The translations under genes were made by a program, and so were the position numbers. Positions 56,695-64,000 of a stretch of 64,000 nucleotides of DNA are shown here, piece after piece. The notes beneath the pieces are model-generated. The model saw only the letters and a program-made list of their open reading frames with translations, was not told the DNA's origin and searched no databases. Origin of the DNA: Lelliottia nimipressuralis (lineage in GTDB: Bacteria > Pseudomonadota > Gammaproteobacteria > Enterobacterales > Enterobacteriaceae); assembly GCF_004402045.1 (NCBI RefSeq), contig NZ_SOMG01000016.1:62001-126000 (forward strand), written 5' to 3'. Position 1 is the first letter of the stretch. Every line of letters starts with the position of its first letter.

Positions 56695-57087
56695 ATGAAT
56701 AAATATCTGTCTGGTCTGTGTGTTGTTTCTTTTTTTTATTTTTCTTCAATAGGTTACGCGCACTCTGCGGGTCTAAATAAAGTTCAGGTTAGTATCGAAC
56801 CCAGCAGCGCTAATAGAGGATATATCCCGGTAATTTCTGATGCAGATGAAATCGAGCCTTCTGATTTCAGGGAGTCGGATCTACAGGAGATGCAGGATAG
56901 CCTGAGGAAGATGAAGTCCGACAACCGCAAAGTCGATGAGCTAACTCAGAAGGTTTTACAGCTTGAGAGAAAGAATTCTGAGCAGGAGAGTAAGATCGAG
57001 CGATTGCAAAGAAGCCTTGATGACATGAAGCGGAGCAACGACAACCTTTCAAATCAGGTCAGCAATTTATCCGGCAAAATTAAGTGA
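56695..57087 (+). CDS. Exported coiled-coil protein next to tRNA-Phe
   Basis: A 130-residue protein with a signal peptide (YLSGLCVVSFFYFSSIGYA, cleavage near AHSA). A linker rich in Asp, Glu and Ser follows, then a long heptad coiled coil (about 65-128: LQEMQDSLRKMKSDNRKVDE, LTQKVLQLERKNSEQ, KIERLQRSLDDMKRSNDNLS). ATG 56695 has an AAGGACG ribosome site; GTG 56665 with GGAG upstream is an alternative adding 10 residues. It has no lipobox and no known domain. Codon use is more AT-rich than in the core genes. A structural or scaffold role in the periplasm is plausible. Confidence 0.72.
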   Translation: MNKYLSGLCVVSFFYFSSIGYAHSAGLNKVQVSIEPSSANRGYIPVISDADEIEPSDFRESDLQEMQDSLRKMKSDNRKVDELTQKVLQLERKNSEQESKIERLQRSLDDMKRSNDNLSNQVSNLSGKIK

Positions 57088-57192
57088 TAAAAAAGAGCCA
57101 CCGCCTGTATTAACTTACCGGGCTATTAGCGTAAGCGTGCCTGCATTAAAGCCACGCTTATCAGCGCCCAGAAATCGGCCGTAGCCATATAG

Positions 57193-57218
57193 CAAAAACC
57201 CGCCTTTTAGGCGGGTTC
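57193..57218 (-). terminator. Terminator of tRNA-Phe
   Basis: AACCCGCC (57197-57204) pairs with GGCGGGTT (57210-57217). On the minus strand the stem is followed by TTTTTGC, 10 bp after the tRNA 3' end. Confidence 0.88.
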
Positions 57219-57227
57219 TTTAAATAG

Positions 57228-57303
57228 TGGTGCCCGGACTCGGAATCGAACCAAGGACACGGGGATTTTCAATCCCCTGCTCTACCGACTGAGCTATCCG
57301 GGC
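57228..57303 (-). tRNA. pheV: tRNA-Phe (GAA)
   Basis: A 76-nt cloverleaf on the minus strand with an encoded CCA. The acceptor stem is GCCCGGA/TCCGGGC, the D-arm GCTCAGTCGGTAGAGC, the anticodon arm GGGGATTGAAAATCCCC (anticodon GAA) and the T-arm TTGGTTCGATTCCGA. The yqgA-speC neighbours match the E. coli pheV locus, a well-known integration site for genomic islands. Confidence 0.97.
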
Positions 57304-57398
57304 AACGGGGCGCATTAAACCCGATTCACTCTCCGCCGTCAACGAAAAATGTTGTTTTCGTTACAGACTGCGCAATCTCTCACCGTTTCGCCGCATCC

Positions 57399-58115
57399 TT
57401 AAGCGAAAAAGTGCGTCCAGAGCGCAGAGAGCGGCATGGCCAGCAGCAACGCGGGCAGCATATTCACCACGGCAAACATCTTAATCCCACAGATTCGTAA
57501 TCCTGTTGCCAGCAGCAGCAGGCCGCCGACGGCGGTGAAGTCCGCCATCATCGCCGGCGTGGTCAGCGGGAGAATCAAGGTGGCGCAGGTAGCAAGTGCC
57601 AGCTGGATAAGCAGCATCGGGACGCAAATCGCCGCGACGGCGACGCCAAGGGTGGTGGCGAAAATAGTGGCGGTGAAGAAATCCAGAAACGCTTTCGCAA
57701 TCAATATGCTTGGATCGCCCGTCATGCCTTCCTGCATCGAACCGAAAATCCCGGTGCCGCTGGCGCAAAACAGAATGATGATGGCGACATAGTTCTGGAT
57801 AAACGACTCGTGCGTGCCGTGTTTCGCCTTGCCGCCCGGTCGGGCAATCAGGTTTTTGGCTTTACTCACCGCGCTGTTAATGCCTTTTTCCAGATAGCAA
57901 AATTCGCCAATGAGCGCGCCGAGAAGGGTGGCCAGCACCATCACGGGCAGGTTGGCGCATTTGATCACTAAAAGAATACCGATCCCTAGCGATGCCAGGC
58001 CGAATATTGAGGGCATGGAAGTGCGAATACGCTCCGGCAGCCGCTGGCTCAGCACTGCGCCGAGTACGCCGCCCAGCAATACGGCACCTGCGTTGATAAA
58101 TGGCCCGATAACCAC
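57399..58115 (-). CDS. yqgA: DUF554-family membrane protein YqgA
   Basis: A 238-residue inner-membrane protein with about six to seven hydrophobic segments, including INAGAVLLGGVLGAVLSQRL, MVLATLLGALIGEFCYLEKG and VGGLLLLATGLRICGIK. The family resembles transporters but its substrate is unknown. The start is GTG at 58115. Position between tRNA-Phe and speC is as in E. coli. Confidence 0.92.
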   Translation of the reverse strand: MVIGPFINAGAVLLGGVLGAVLSQRLPERIRTSMPSIFGLASLGIGILLVIKCANLPVMVLATLLGALIGEFCYLEKGINSAVSKAKNLIARPGGKAKHGTHESFIQNYVAIIILFCASGTGIFGSMQEGMTGDPSILIAKAFLDFFTATIFATTLGVAVAAICVPMLLIQLALATCATLILPLTTPAMMADFTAVGGLLLLATGLRICGIKMFAVVNMLPALLLAMPLSALWTHFFA

Positions 58116-58295
58116 GCTTAACTCCTGTTACTTACTCATTGGTATTGCATGATTATGACATGCTTCTGCTTTATGGCCGTTAGCTTTGGGTGATTAAATG
58201 CATAAGGATTCTTTGTTGCGGCTAAAAATAAAAGGTGACATTATTGCGCGAATTTTCTCCTCCTGTCTCACCGCTCGGTGAGGGTAACTGCGCTT

Positions 58296-60431
58296 ATGAA
58301 AACCATGAAAATCGCTGTCAGCCGCGAGCTGCTCTCTACTGTGTCTACGCACCGCGAAAAGGTGACGCTGGATAACACGGATTTCACCGATGTGGCAGCC
58401 GTCGTCATGACGACGACAGAAAGTCGCAGCGGCATTCTTGCGTTGCTGAAACGCACGGGCTTTCAGCTTCCGGTGTTCATTTTCTCGCAGGAGCCCACGG
58501 AAGCGCCCGACGGCGCCACCGCGGTCATCTCGGGTAAAGCGCAGGAGTTTCTGGAGCTGGAGACCGCAGCCAGCCGTTATGAAGAGAACCTGTTACCGCC
58601 GTTTTTCGACACCCTGAGCCAGTATGTGGAGATGGGCAACAGCACCTTTGCCTGCCCGGGCCACCAGCATGGGGCTTTTTTCAAAAAGCACCCGGCAGGG
58701 CGACAGTTCTATGATTTCTTCGGGGAGAACGTGTTCCGCGCCGACATGTGCAATGCCGACGTGAAGCTGGGCGATCTGCTGATCCACGAAGGGTCCGCCA
58801 AGCATGCGCAAAAGTTCGCCGCGAAAGTGTTCAACGCGGACAAAACCTACTTCGTGCTGAACGGTACGTCGGCGGCCAACAAGGTGGTGACCAACGCGCT
58901 GCTGACTCGCGGCGATTTGGTGCTGTTCGATCGTAACAACCACAAATCCAACCACCATGGGGCGCTGATCCAGGCGGGTGCTACGCCGGTTTATCTTGAG
59001 GCAGCACGTAACCCGTTTGGATTTATTGGCGGGATTGACGAGCACTGCTTTGACGATGCGTATCTGCGGGAGCTGATCCGCGAGACGGCGCCGGAAAAGG
59101 CCGACGAAGCACGGCCGTTCCGCCTGGCGATCATTCAGCTTGGCACCTACGACGGGACGATCTACAACGCCCGTCAGGTGATCGACAAGATCGGCCACCT
59201 TTGCGACTACATTCTGTTTGACTCCGCGTGGGTGGGCTACGAGCAGTTCATTCCGATGATGGCGGAAACGTCCCCGCTGTTGCTGGAGCTGAACGAGAAC
59301 GATCCGGGCATTTTTGTCACCCAGTCGGTGCATAAGCAGCAGGCCGGGTTCTCGCAAACGTCGCAGATCCATAAAAAGGACAACCACATTCGTGGCCAGG
59401 CGCGTTTCTGCCCACACAAGCGTCTTAACAACGCGTTTATGCTGCATGCTTCAACCAGCCCGTTCTATCCGCTGTTCGCGGCCCTGGATGTGAACGCAAA
59501 AATCCACGAAGGGGAAAGCGGGCGCAGGCTGTGGGCGGAGTGCGTCGAGCTGGGGATTGAAGCGCGTAAGGCGATCGTTGCGAATTGCCATATGATCAAA
59601 CCGTTTATTCCACCGGTGGTGGCGGGGCGGCCGTGGCAGGATCATCCGACTCACGCCATTGCCAGCGAGCTTCGCTTCTTCAGCTTTGAGCCGGGAGCAA
59701 AATGGCATGGGTTTGAGGGCTATGCCCGCGAGCAGTACTTTGTCGACCCGTGCAAGCTGTTGCTGACCACGCCGGGCATCGATGCCGAAACGGGGGAGTA
59801 CACGGATTTCGGTATTCCAGCGACGATTCTGGCGCACTATCTGCGTGAAAACGGCATCGTGCCGGAAAAATGCGACCTCAACTCGATCCTGTTCCTGCTG
59901 ACGCCTGCCGAAAGCAGCGAGAAGCTGGCGCAGCTGGTGGCGATGCTGGGCCAGTTTGAACAGCACATTGAGGACGATACGCCGCTGGCGGACGTACTGC
60001 CGACTATCTTCCAGAAATACCCGGTGCGCTACCGGGATTATACGCTCCGACAGCTGTGCCAGGAGATGCACGATCTCTACGTCAGCTTTGACGTGAAAGA
60101 TTTGCAGAAGGCGATGTTCCGTAAGGAGAGCCTGCCGGAGGTGGTGATGAATCCGCAGGATGCCAATCAGGAGTACATTCGCGGAAGCGTAGAGTTAGTG
60201 CGTATTCGTGACGCTGCAGGGCGTATCGCTGCTGAAGGCGCGCTGCCCTATCCGCCAGGCGTGCTGTGCGTGGTGCCGGGTGAAGTCTGGGGCGGGGCGG
60301 TACAGCGTTACTTCCTGGCGCTGGAGGAGGGCATCAACCTGCTGCCCGGCTTCTCGCCGGAACTGCAGGGTGTGTACAGCGAGAAGGATGCTGACGGGAT
60401 TAAGCGGCTGTATGGGTATGTATTAAAGTAG
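58296..60431 (+). CDS. speC: Constitutive ornithine decarboxylase SpeC
   Basis: A 711-residue PLP enzyme (E. coli SpeC is 711) that converts ornithine to putrescine. It has an N-terminal flavodoxin-like wing domain, the PLP domain with the Schiff-base Lys in TQSVHKQQAGFSQTSQ, and the C-terminal domain ending LPGFSPELQGVYSEKDADG. ATG 58296 is chosen for length; another in-frame ATG lies at 58305 and an open frame extends to 58278. It is divergent from yqgA. Together with gss it links this window to polyamine metabolism. Confidence 0.96.
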   Translation: MKTMKIAVSRELLSTVSTHREKVTLDNTDFTDVAAVVMTTTESRSGILALLKRTGFQLPVFIFSQEPTEAPDGATAVISGKAQEFLELETAASRYEENLLPPFFDTLSQYVEMGNSTFACPGHQHGAFFKKHPAGRQFYDFFGENVFRADMCNADVKLGDLLIHEGSAKHAQKFAAKVFNADKTYFVLNGTSAANKVVTNALLTRGDLVLFDRNNHKSNHHGALIQAGATPVYLEAARNPFGFIGGIDEHCFDDAYLRELIRETAPEKADEARPFRLAIIQLGTYDGTIYNARQVIDKIGHLCDYILFDSAWVGYEQFIPMMAETSPLLLELNENDPGIFVTQSVHKQQAGFSQTSQIHKKDNHIRGQARFCPHKRLNNAFMLHASTSPFYPLFAALDVNAKIHEGESGRRLWAECVELGIEARKAIVANCHMIKPFIPPVVAGRPWQDHPTHAIASELRFFSFEPGAKWHGFEGYAREQYFVDPCKLLLTTPGIDAETGEYTDFGIPATILAHYLRENGIVPEKCDLNSILFLLTPAESSEKLAQLVAMLGQFEQHIEDDTPLADVLPTIFQKYPVRYRDYTLRQLCQEMHDLYVSFDVKDLQKAMFRKESLPEVVMNPQDANQEYIRGSVELVRIRDAAGRIAAEGALPYPPGVLCVVPGEVWGGAVQRYFLALEEGINLLPGFSPELQGVYSEKDADGIKRLYGYVLK

Positions 60432-60444
60432 AGCCTCTCTCTAA

Positions 60445-60508
60445 CGTAGGCCGGGTAAGCTTGCGCCACCCGCCGATTTGCCCGGTGGCGCAAGCTTACC
60501 GGGCCTAC
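60445..60508. repeat. Near-perfect inverted REP pair (BIME) after speC
   Basis: GTAGGCCGGGTAAGCTTGCG... (from 60445) and its inverted copy ending ...CGCAAGCTTACCGGGCCTAC (to 60508) pair over about 25 bp with one mismatch, around a short spacer. It lies between the convergent genes speC and the response regulator. Confidence 0.85.
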
Positions 60509-60517
60509 AATACAGCG

Positions 60518-61210
60518 TCAGACCTCTGCGCGGCGGTACATCCTCCTCGGATGCCCAATCTTCCCGTACAGCATCTCCACGCTGAGAAACCCGGTCTCCA
60601 CGCAGTGTTCCAGATAGCGCCGGGTGGTGGTTTTACTCAACCCCGTCTCGCTCACGACCTCATCCACGGTAAAGCAGTGCGTCGCCTTGTCGTTAAACAG
60701 CGTCTGCACGCGGGCCAGCGTATTTTCCTCAATGCCTTTGCTGCCGTTGTCCTGGCGGTAGTTTTTCGCCTGTAGCTGATAGAGCGAATCGACGTTCTGC
60801 TGGTCGACAATCTTCCAGACGCGCTGCTGTTCGGCAAACTGCACAAACCGCTCCAGCGACTGGCTGAGCCGCTTCCAGGAGACGGGTTTGAGGATGTAGT
60901 CGAACGCGCCGTTGCGAATCGCCTGGCTGCAGGTGTCCATATCGCTGGCGGCAGTAATGAAAATCACCGAGCAGTTAGCGCGGGCCAGCATCGGATCATT
61001 AATCAGCGAGATCCCTTTGCCGTCAGGCAGATAGTTATCCAGCAGCATGAGCTGCGGCTGTTTGCTTTCAAGTTCAGCCTGGGCCGCTGCCAGCGACGAG
61101 GCAATGCCTACCAGTCTCAGACGCGGATGCTTACTTATCAGCTCCGCGTGCAGTTGCGCCAGCTCGTTTTCGTCTTCAACAATCAGTACGTCGATAAGTT
61201 CATGTTGCAT
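60518..61210 (-). CDS. CitB/DcuR-family response regulator
   Basis: A 230-residue regulator. The receiver domain has the Glu12-Asp13 pair in VEDENELAQL, the phosphorylation site Asp58 (LMLLDNYLPDGKG) and Lys in DYILKPVSWKRL. The C-terminal DNA-binding part is the CitB/DcuR type: FTVDEVVSETGLSKTTTRRY, LEHCVETGFLSVEMLYG. Start 61210 gives MQHELIDVLIVEDENE and overlaps the sensor gene by 11 bp. Such systems activate uptake and fermentation of citrate, malate or C4-dicarboxylates. Confidence 0.92.
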   Translation of the reverse strand: MQHELIDVLIVEDENELAQLHAELISKHPRLRLVGIASSLAAAQAELESKQPQLMLLDNYLPDGKGISLINDPMLARANCSVIFITAASDMDTCSQAIRNGAFDYILKPVSWKRLSQSLERFVQFAEQQRVWKIVDQQNVDSLYQLQAKNYRQDNGSKGIEENTLARVQTLFNDKATHCFTVDEVVSETGLSKTTTRRYLEHCVETGFLSVEMLYGKIGHPRRMYRRAEV

Positions 61211-62825
61211 AGTCGGTGTCTTCCAGTTGCCGGGCGGTTCCCGTGGCAGGGATAAACAATGAGAAAATGGCGCCGCGCGGCGTATTATCGGCAACTTCAA
61301 TTGCGCCGCCAGCCTGTGTGACATAGCTTTCGATCAGATACAGGCCAATCCCATGATCGCCGCGTGTCTTGGTGGTGATGCCGCGTTCAAAAATTTGGTC
61401 ACGGATCTCCGGTTTAATGCCAACGCCCTGGTCGGCCACTTCAATAATCAGTTCCTGTTCGCTGAGTTTTATCAGCACCTCCACCGGCGCGTGGGGAAGC
61501 GGTGAACGCTGTGTCGCTTCGATGGCGTTATCCAGCAGGTTGCCAATAATCGAAATCAGCTCTTGTTCTCCCAGCGGCAGGAACGGCCTGTCCAGAAGAC
61601 AGGCCGGGTCGAAACTCAGCTCGACGCCTTTCTCCCGCGCGCGGGCGGCTTTGCCCAGCAGCAGGCCGCACAGGGTCGGGGAACTGAACCGCGAAGAGAT
61701 AAAGTCCAGCAGCTCCTGGGCATGCTCCGACTGCGCCTGAATGTAGCCAATCGCCTCCTCATAGCGGCCCATATGCAGCAGCCCGGAGAGGGTGGTCATC
61801 CGGTTTAACTGTTCGTGGCGCATAATGCGCAGGTTATCGACATAGCGTTTTACCTGGCTGAGCTGGGCGCTCAGTGAGTCGATCTCGTTGCGATCGCGGA
61901 AGGTGATCACCCAGCCCTGCAGCGCCCCCTCAAGCATGATGTGCACCCGGCTGGCAATCACCGTGAGATCGTTAAAACGGCAAATCTCATCATGGGTATC
62001 TTTCGCCAGCATCGTCTGCGTGTCGAAGAACGGGACCGGATCGATAACCTGGCTTATCAGCTGCCCGCGCAGTTCCCGGGCTGGCTGGCTCAGGCCCAGC
62101 AGCTTGCGCGCCGCCTGGTTGATCACTTCAATCCGCCGCCGATCGTCAATGGCAATCACTCCTTCATAAATAGACTCCATCATCGCCTTTTGCTGGCGCA
62201 CCAGCAGCCCGATTTCTCGCGGTTCAAGGGAGAAAATCTGCTTCTTAATACTGCGGGTAAAGAACCAGGAGAAGATAAAGAGGGCAATCAGCAACAGCAC
62301 GGCGGCAATCAGGATATTGACCACTTTACTAACGGTAATGGTATCAAGGTAGCTGGTGAGATAGCCTACCGAGACAATGCCTACTACCTGACCGGCATCG
62401 TTGAAAATGGGGGCTTTACTGCGCAGCGAAATACCCAGCCCGCCTTTGCGGATGGTAGTGGTGCTTTTACCCTGCAAAACGGCTTCATTGTCACCGCCTA
62501 CCAGCGTTGTACCTACTCTGTCGGCAAAGACGGAGTGAAAAAGATGCTGGCCCTTATTATCACCAATCACAATAAAGCTGGCGTCACTGTGCGCAGACAT
62601 CTTCTGCATAAAATCATGGATGGCGTTGATATTTTTTTGTTCGACTTCATTACGCAATGTCGGAATAAGCGCTATCTCTTCAGCCTGTATTTTGGCGCGG
62701 GCGCTCATTTCCTGATAAAGCTGTTTGCCGACATCGACGTAATAATATCCGCCCAGTAACGCAAAAAGTACTGAGAAAAAGGCAACCAGCGAAATAAACA
62801 GCTTAATCTGGAAAGAGACTTTCAT
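61200..62825 (-). CDS. CitA/DcuS-family sensor histidine kinase
   Basis: A 541-residue membrane sensor. TM1 is about residues 6-27. A periplasmic PDC/PAS ligand domain (about 35-165) is followed by TM2 (LIAAVLLLIALFIFSWFF), a cytoplasmic PAS (MMESIYEGVIAIDDRRRIEV), a SpoOB-type phosphoacceptor His (IMRHEQLNRMTTLSGLLHMG) and an HATPase with GNLLDNAIEA, VADQGVGI and RGDHGIGLYLI. It likely senses a carboxylate such as citrate or malate in the periplasm. Start 62825 is chosen to give MKVSFQIKLFISL; a longer frame reaches 62867. Confidence 0.92.
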   Translation of the reverse strand: MKVSFQIKLFISLVAFFSVLFALLGGYYYVDVGKQLYQEMSARAKIQAEEIALIPTLRNEVEQKNINAIHDFMQKMSAHSDASFIVIGDNKGQHLFHSVFADRVGTTLVGGDNEAVLQGKSTTTIRKGGLGISLRSKAPIFNDAGQVVGIVSVGYLTSYLDTITVSKVVNILIAAVLLLIALFIFSWFFTRSIKKQIFSLEPREIGLLVRQQKAMMESIYEGVIAIDDRRRIEVINQAARKLLGLSQPARELRGQLISQVIDPVPFFDTQTMLAKDTHDEICRFNDLTVIASRVHIMLEGALQGWVITFRDRNEIDSLSAQLSQVKRYVDNLRIMRHEQLNRMTTLSGLLHMGRYEEAIGYIQAQSEHAQELLDFISSRFSSPTLCGLLLGKAARAREKGVELSFDPACLLDRPFLPLGEQELISIIGNLLDNAIEATQRSPLPHAPVEVLIKLSEQELIIEVADQGVGIKPEIRDQIFERGITTKTRGDHGIGLYLIESYVTQAGGAIEVADNTPRGAIFSLFIPATGTARQLEDTDYAT

Positions 62826-63170
62826 AACTATCACGCGAGGTAGCGACAAAGATGGACAATATATCATCTTTTTTCGTGCGGATGCCCGCTTTGCCGAAAA
62901 CTTGTGATCCCTTGCACAGCAGGGTCTGTAAAAGATTTATCTTAAAGGCTGGCCTGCTTCAGGCTGCGCGAACAAATGTTATTTGTTTGTTCAATTCGGA
63001 AAAGAAACCATAAAAACCACGCGAATAAATAAGGCATAAATCACATTAAATAAAAGAAACCATTAAAACCATAGTGGCCATTAAAACTTCGCTTTTAATA
63101 TGCCTTTCCTCACATAAAGTAAGCCTTTGTGACTCTAAGCTGAACGCACAAAATAACTAAGGGGCTTATT
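62826..63170. promoter_or_regulatory. Control region between the two-component system and the carboxylate transporter
   Basis: A 345-bp AT-rich region. A 19-bp direct repeat with one mismatch, aaagaaaccataaaaacca (63001-63019) and aaagaaaccattaaaacca (63053-63071), is 52 bp apart, about five helical turns. A partial third copy (ccattaaaac) lies at 63078-63087. An inverted repeat AACAAAT-N3-ATTTGTT is at 62971-62987. The direct repeats are likely binding sites for the adjacent response regulator. The transporter ATG at 63171 has an AAGGGG ribosome site. Confidence 0.65.
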
Positions 63171-64000
63171 ATGAGCACAACTGACGATTCTTTCTCTGTT
63201 ACCCACGACCCGATTGAAATTCAGCGACCTTCGCTCAAAGAGCGCTGGTGGCATATTATGGATACCTGGAAAATCGGGATTATTCCTCTGCCACTGTTTG
63301 TTCTGGCGGGTGTACTGATTGCCATTGATTGTCTGGGCGGAAAACTGCCGAGCGACATCGTGGTGATGGTGGCTACGCTGGCGTTCTTCGGCTTTGCCTG
63401 CGGCGAGTTTGGTAAACGCCTGCCGATTGTCGGCAAGCTCGGCGCGGCGGCAATCTGCGCCACCTTTATTCCTTCCGCACTGGTTTACTACGGCCTGCTG
63501 CCGGATGTGGTAGTCGAGTCCACGACCAAGTTCTACAAATCCACCAACATTCTCTACCTCTACATATGCTGCATTATTGTCGGCAGCATCATGAGTATGA
63601 ACCGCACCGTGCTGATTCAGGGCTTCCTGCGCATCTTCTTCCCGATGCTGTGCGGTGAAATCGTCGGCATGATTGTCGGGATGGGCGTCGGTATCGCCCT
63701 GGGCCTTGAACCGTTCCAGATCTTCTTCTTTATTATTCTGCCGATCATGGCGGGCGGCGTAGGAGAAGGGGCGATCCCGCTTTCCATCGGCTATGCCACT
63801 TTGCTCCATATGGACCAGGGCGTGGCGCTCGGTCGCGTGCTGCCGATGGTGATGCTCGGCGGTCTGACCGCAATTATTATCTCCGGCTGTCTGAACCAGC
63901 TTGGTAAACGCTACCCGCACCTGACCGGTGAAGGCCAGCTGATGCCTAACCGCGCGAATGCGGATACCACCGTCTCTCAGCCTGCATTCTCTGGCAAAGC
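63171..64000 (+). CDS. 2-hydroxycarboxylate transporter family protein (CitS-like citrate/malate carrier), partial
   Basis: The first 276 residues of an inner-membrane carrier; the gene runs past the window. After a hydrophilic N-terminus it shows at least seven hydrophobic segments, among them IIPLPLFVLAGVLIAIDCL, DIVVMVATLAFFGFACGEFG and the 2HCT reentrant-loop-like IMAGGVGEGAIPLSIGYATL with its GGxG motif. The family imports citrate, malate or lactate with Na+ or H+, or by exchange; which substrate cannot be read from this part. It is divergent from a CitAB-type system, which probably activates it. Confidence 0.9.
   Translation, partial: MSTTDDSFSVTHDPIEIQRPSLKERWWHIMDTWKIGIIPLPLFVLAGVLIAIDCLGGKLPSDIVVMVATLAFFGFACGEFGKRLPIVGKLGAAAICATFIPSALVYYGLLPDVVVESTTKFYKSTNILYLYICCIIVGSIMSMNRTVLIQGFLRIFFPMLCGEIVGMIVGMGVGIALGLEPFQIFFFIILPIMAGGVGEGAIPLSIGYATLLHMDQGVALGRVLPMVMLGGLTAIIISGCLNQLGKRYPHLTGEGQLMPNRANADTTVSQPAFSGK

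Noticed and set aside
57228..57303. tRNA-Phe 3' end as an occupied attL/attR site
   Set aside because: I found no second copy of the tRNA 3' end and no integrase gene beside it, so only the potential of the site can be noted.

Overview
The window is about 64 kb of chromosome from a gamma-proteobacterium of the order Enterobacterales. It most resembles the Enterobacter cloacae complex or a close relative. The evidence is E. coli-like gene order (parE, ygiN-mdaB-qseBC-ygiW-parC-plsC-ftsP-ygiQ, dkgA-yqhD-yqhC-yghB-metC-exbBD-yqhA-yghZ, yghU, gss, tRNA-Phe-yqgA-speC), near-identical proteins, fairly high GC, and many enterobacterial REP/BIME hairpins of the GTAGGCCGGGTAAGC type. The genus is inferred from recall, not from a search.

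Layout. 1-2.8 kb: end of cpdA, yqiA, parE. 2.9-10.5 kb: an insert relative to the E. coli order, holding a TonB-dependent siderophore receptor, a divergent FecCDE-type ABC importer operon that ends in a MurR/RpiR-type regulator, and a kbp (BON-LysM) gene. 10.7-21.3 kb: core genes ygiN, mdaB, qseCB, ygiW, parC, plsC, ftsP, ygiQ. 21.4-28.1 kb: aldehyde detoxification (dkgA, yqhD, yqhC), yghB, metC, exbBD. 28.1-29.5 kb: three unrecognised genes in a divergent arrangement. 29.6-33 kb: yqhA, yghZ and a methyl-accepting chemotaxis protein behind a sigma-28 promoter. 33-34.6 kb: small orphans, including an apparent relic of the P1/P4 phage c4 antisense-RNA immunity module. 34.6-38.2 kb: a TetR regulator and a divergent three-gene catabolic operon (TIM-barrel isomerase, epoxide-hydrolase-like protein, HSL-type esterase), with a 17-bp-arm palindrome between them. 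38.2-39.7 kb: a DUF4225 fragment, a convergent small membrane protein, and a glycine-zipper protein. 39.9-48.4 kb: yghU, a complete peptide-type ABC importer operon, gss. 48.4-54.6 kb: the pgaABCD biofilm exopolysaccharide operon, with an orphan LuxR-type regulator divergent from it. 55.9-57.1 kb: broken DUF1493 and DUF523 genes and a periplasmic coiled-coil protein, next to tRNA-Phe, a classic island integration site. 57.4-64 kb: yqgA, speC, and a CitAB/DcuSR-type two-component system divergent from a 2-hydroxycarboxylate (citrate/malate) transporter that runs off the window.

How the parts connect. The siderophore receptor and exbBD both carry Fur-box-like sites, and ExbBD energises such receptors through TonB. 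YqhC is the expected activator of yqhD-dkgA. QseBC has a matching box upstream of ygiW. The two-component system at the right end faces a promoter with a 19-bp direct repeat spaced about five helical turns, a good candidate for its binding site.

The strongest unusual signal is at 33.44-33.65 kb. Three short sequence modules occur twice. One copy lies inside a structured RNA element and the other overlaps the ribosome-binding site of an unknown gene. A third set complementary to both lies between them. This is the logic of phage c4 antisense immunity, here apparently controlling a non-phage-like orphan protein.
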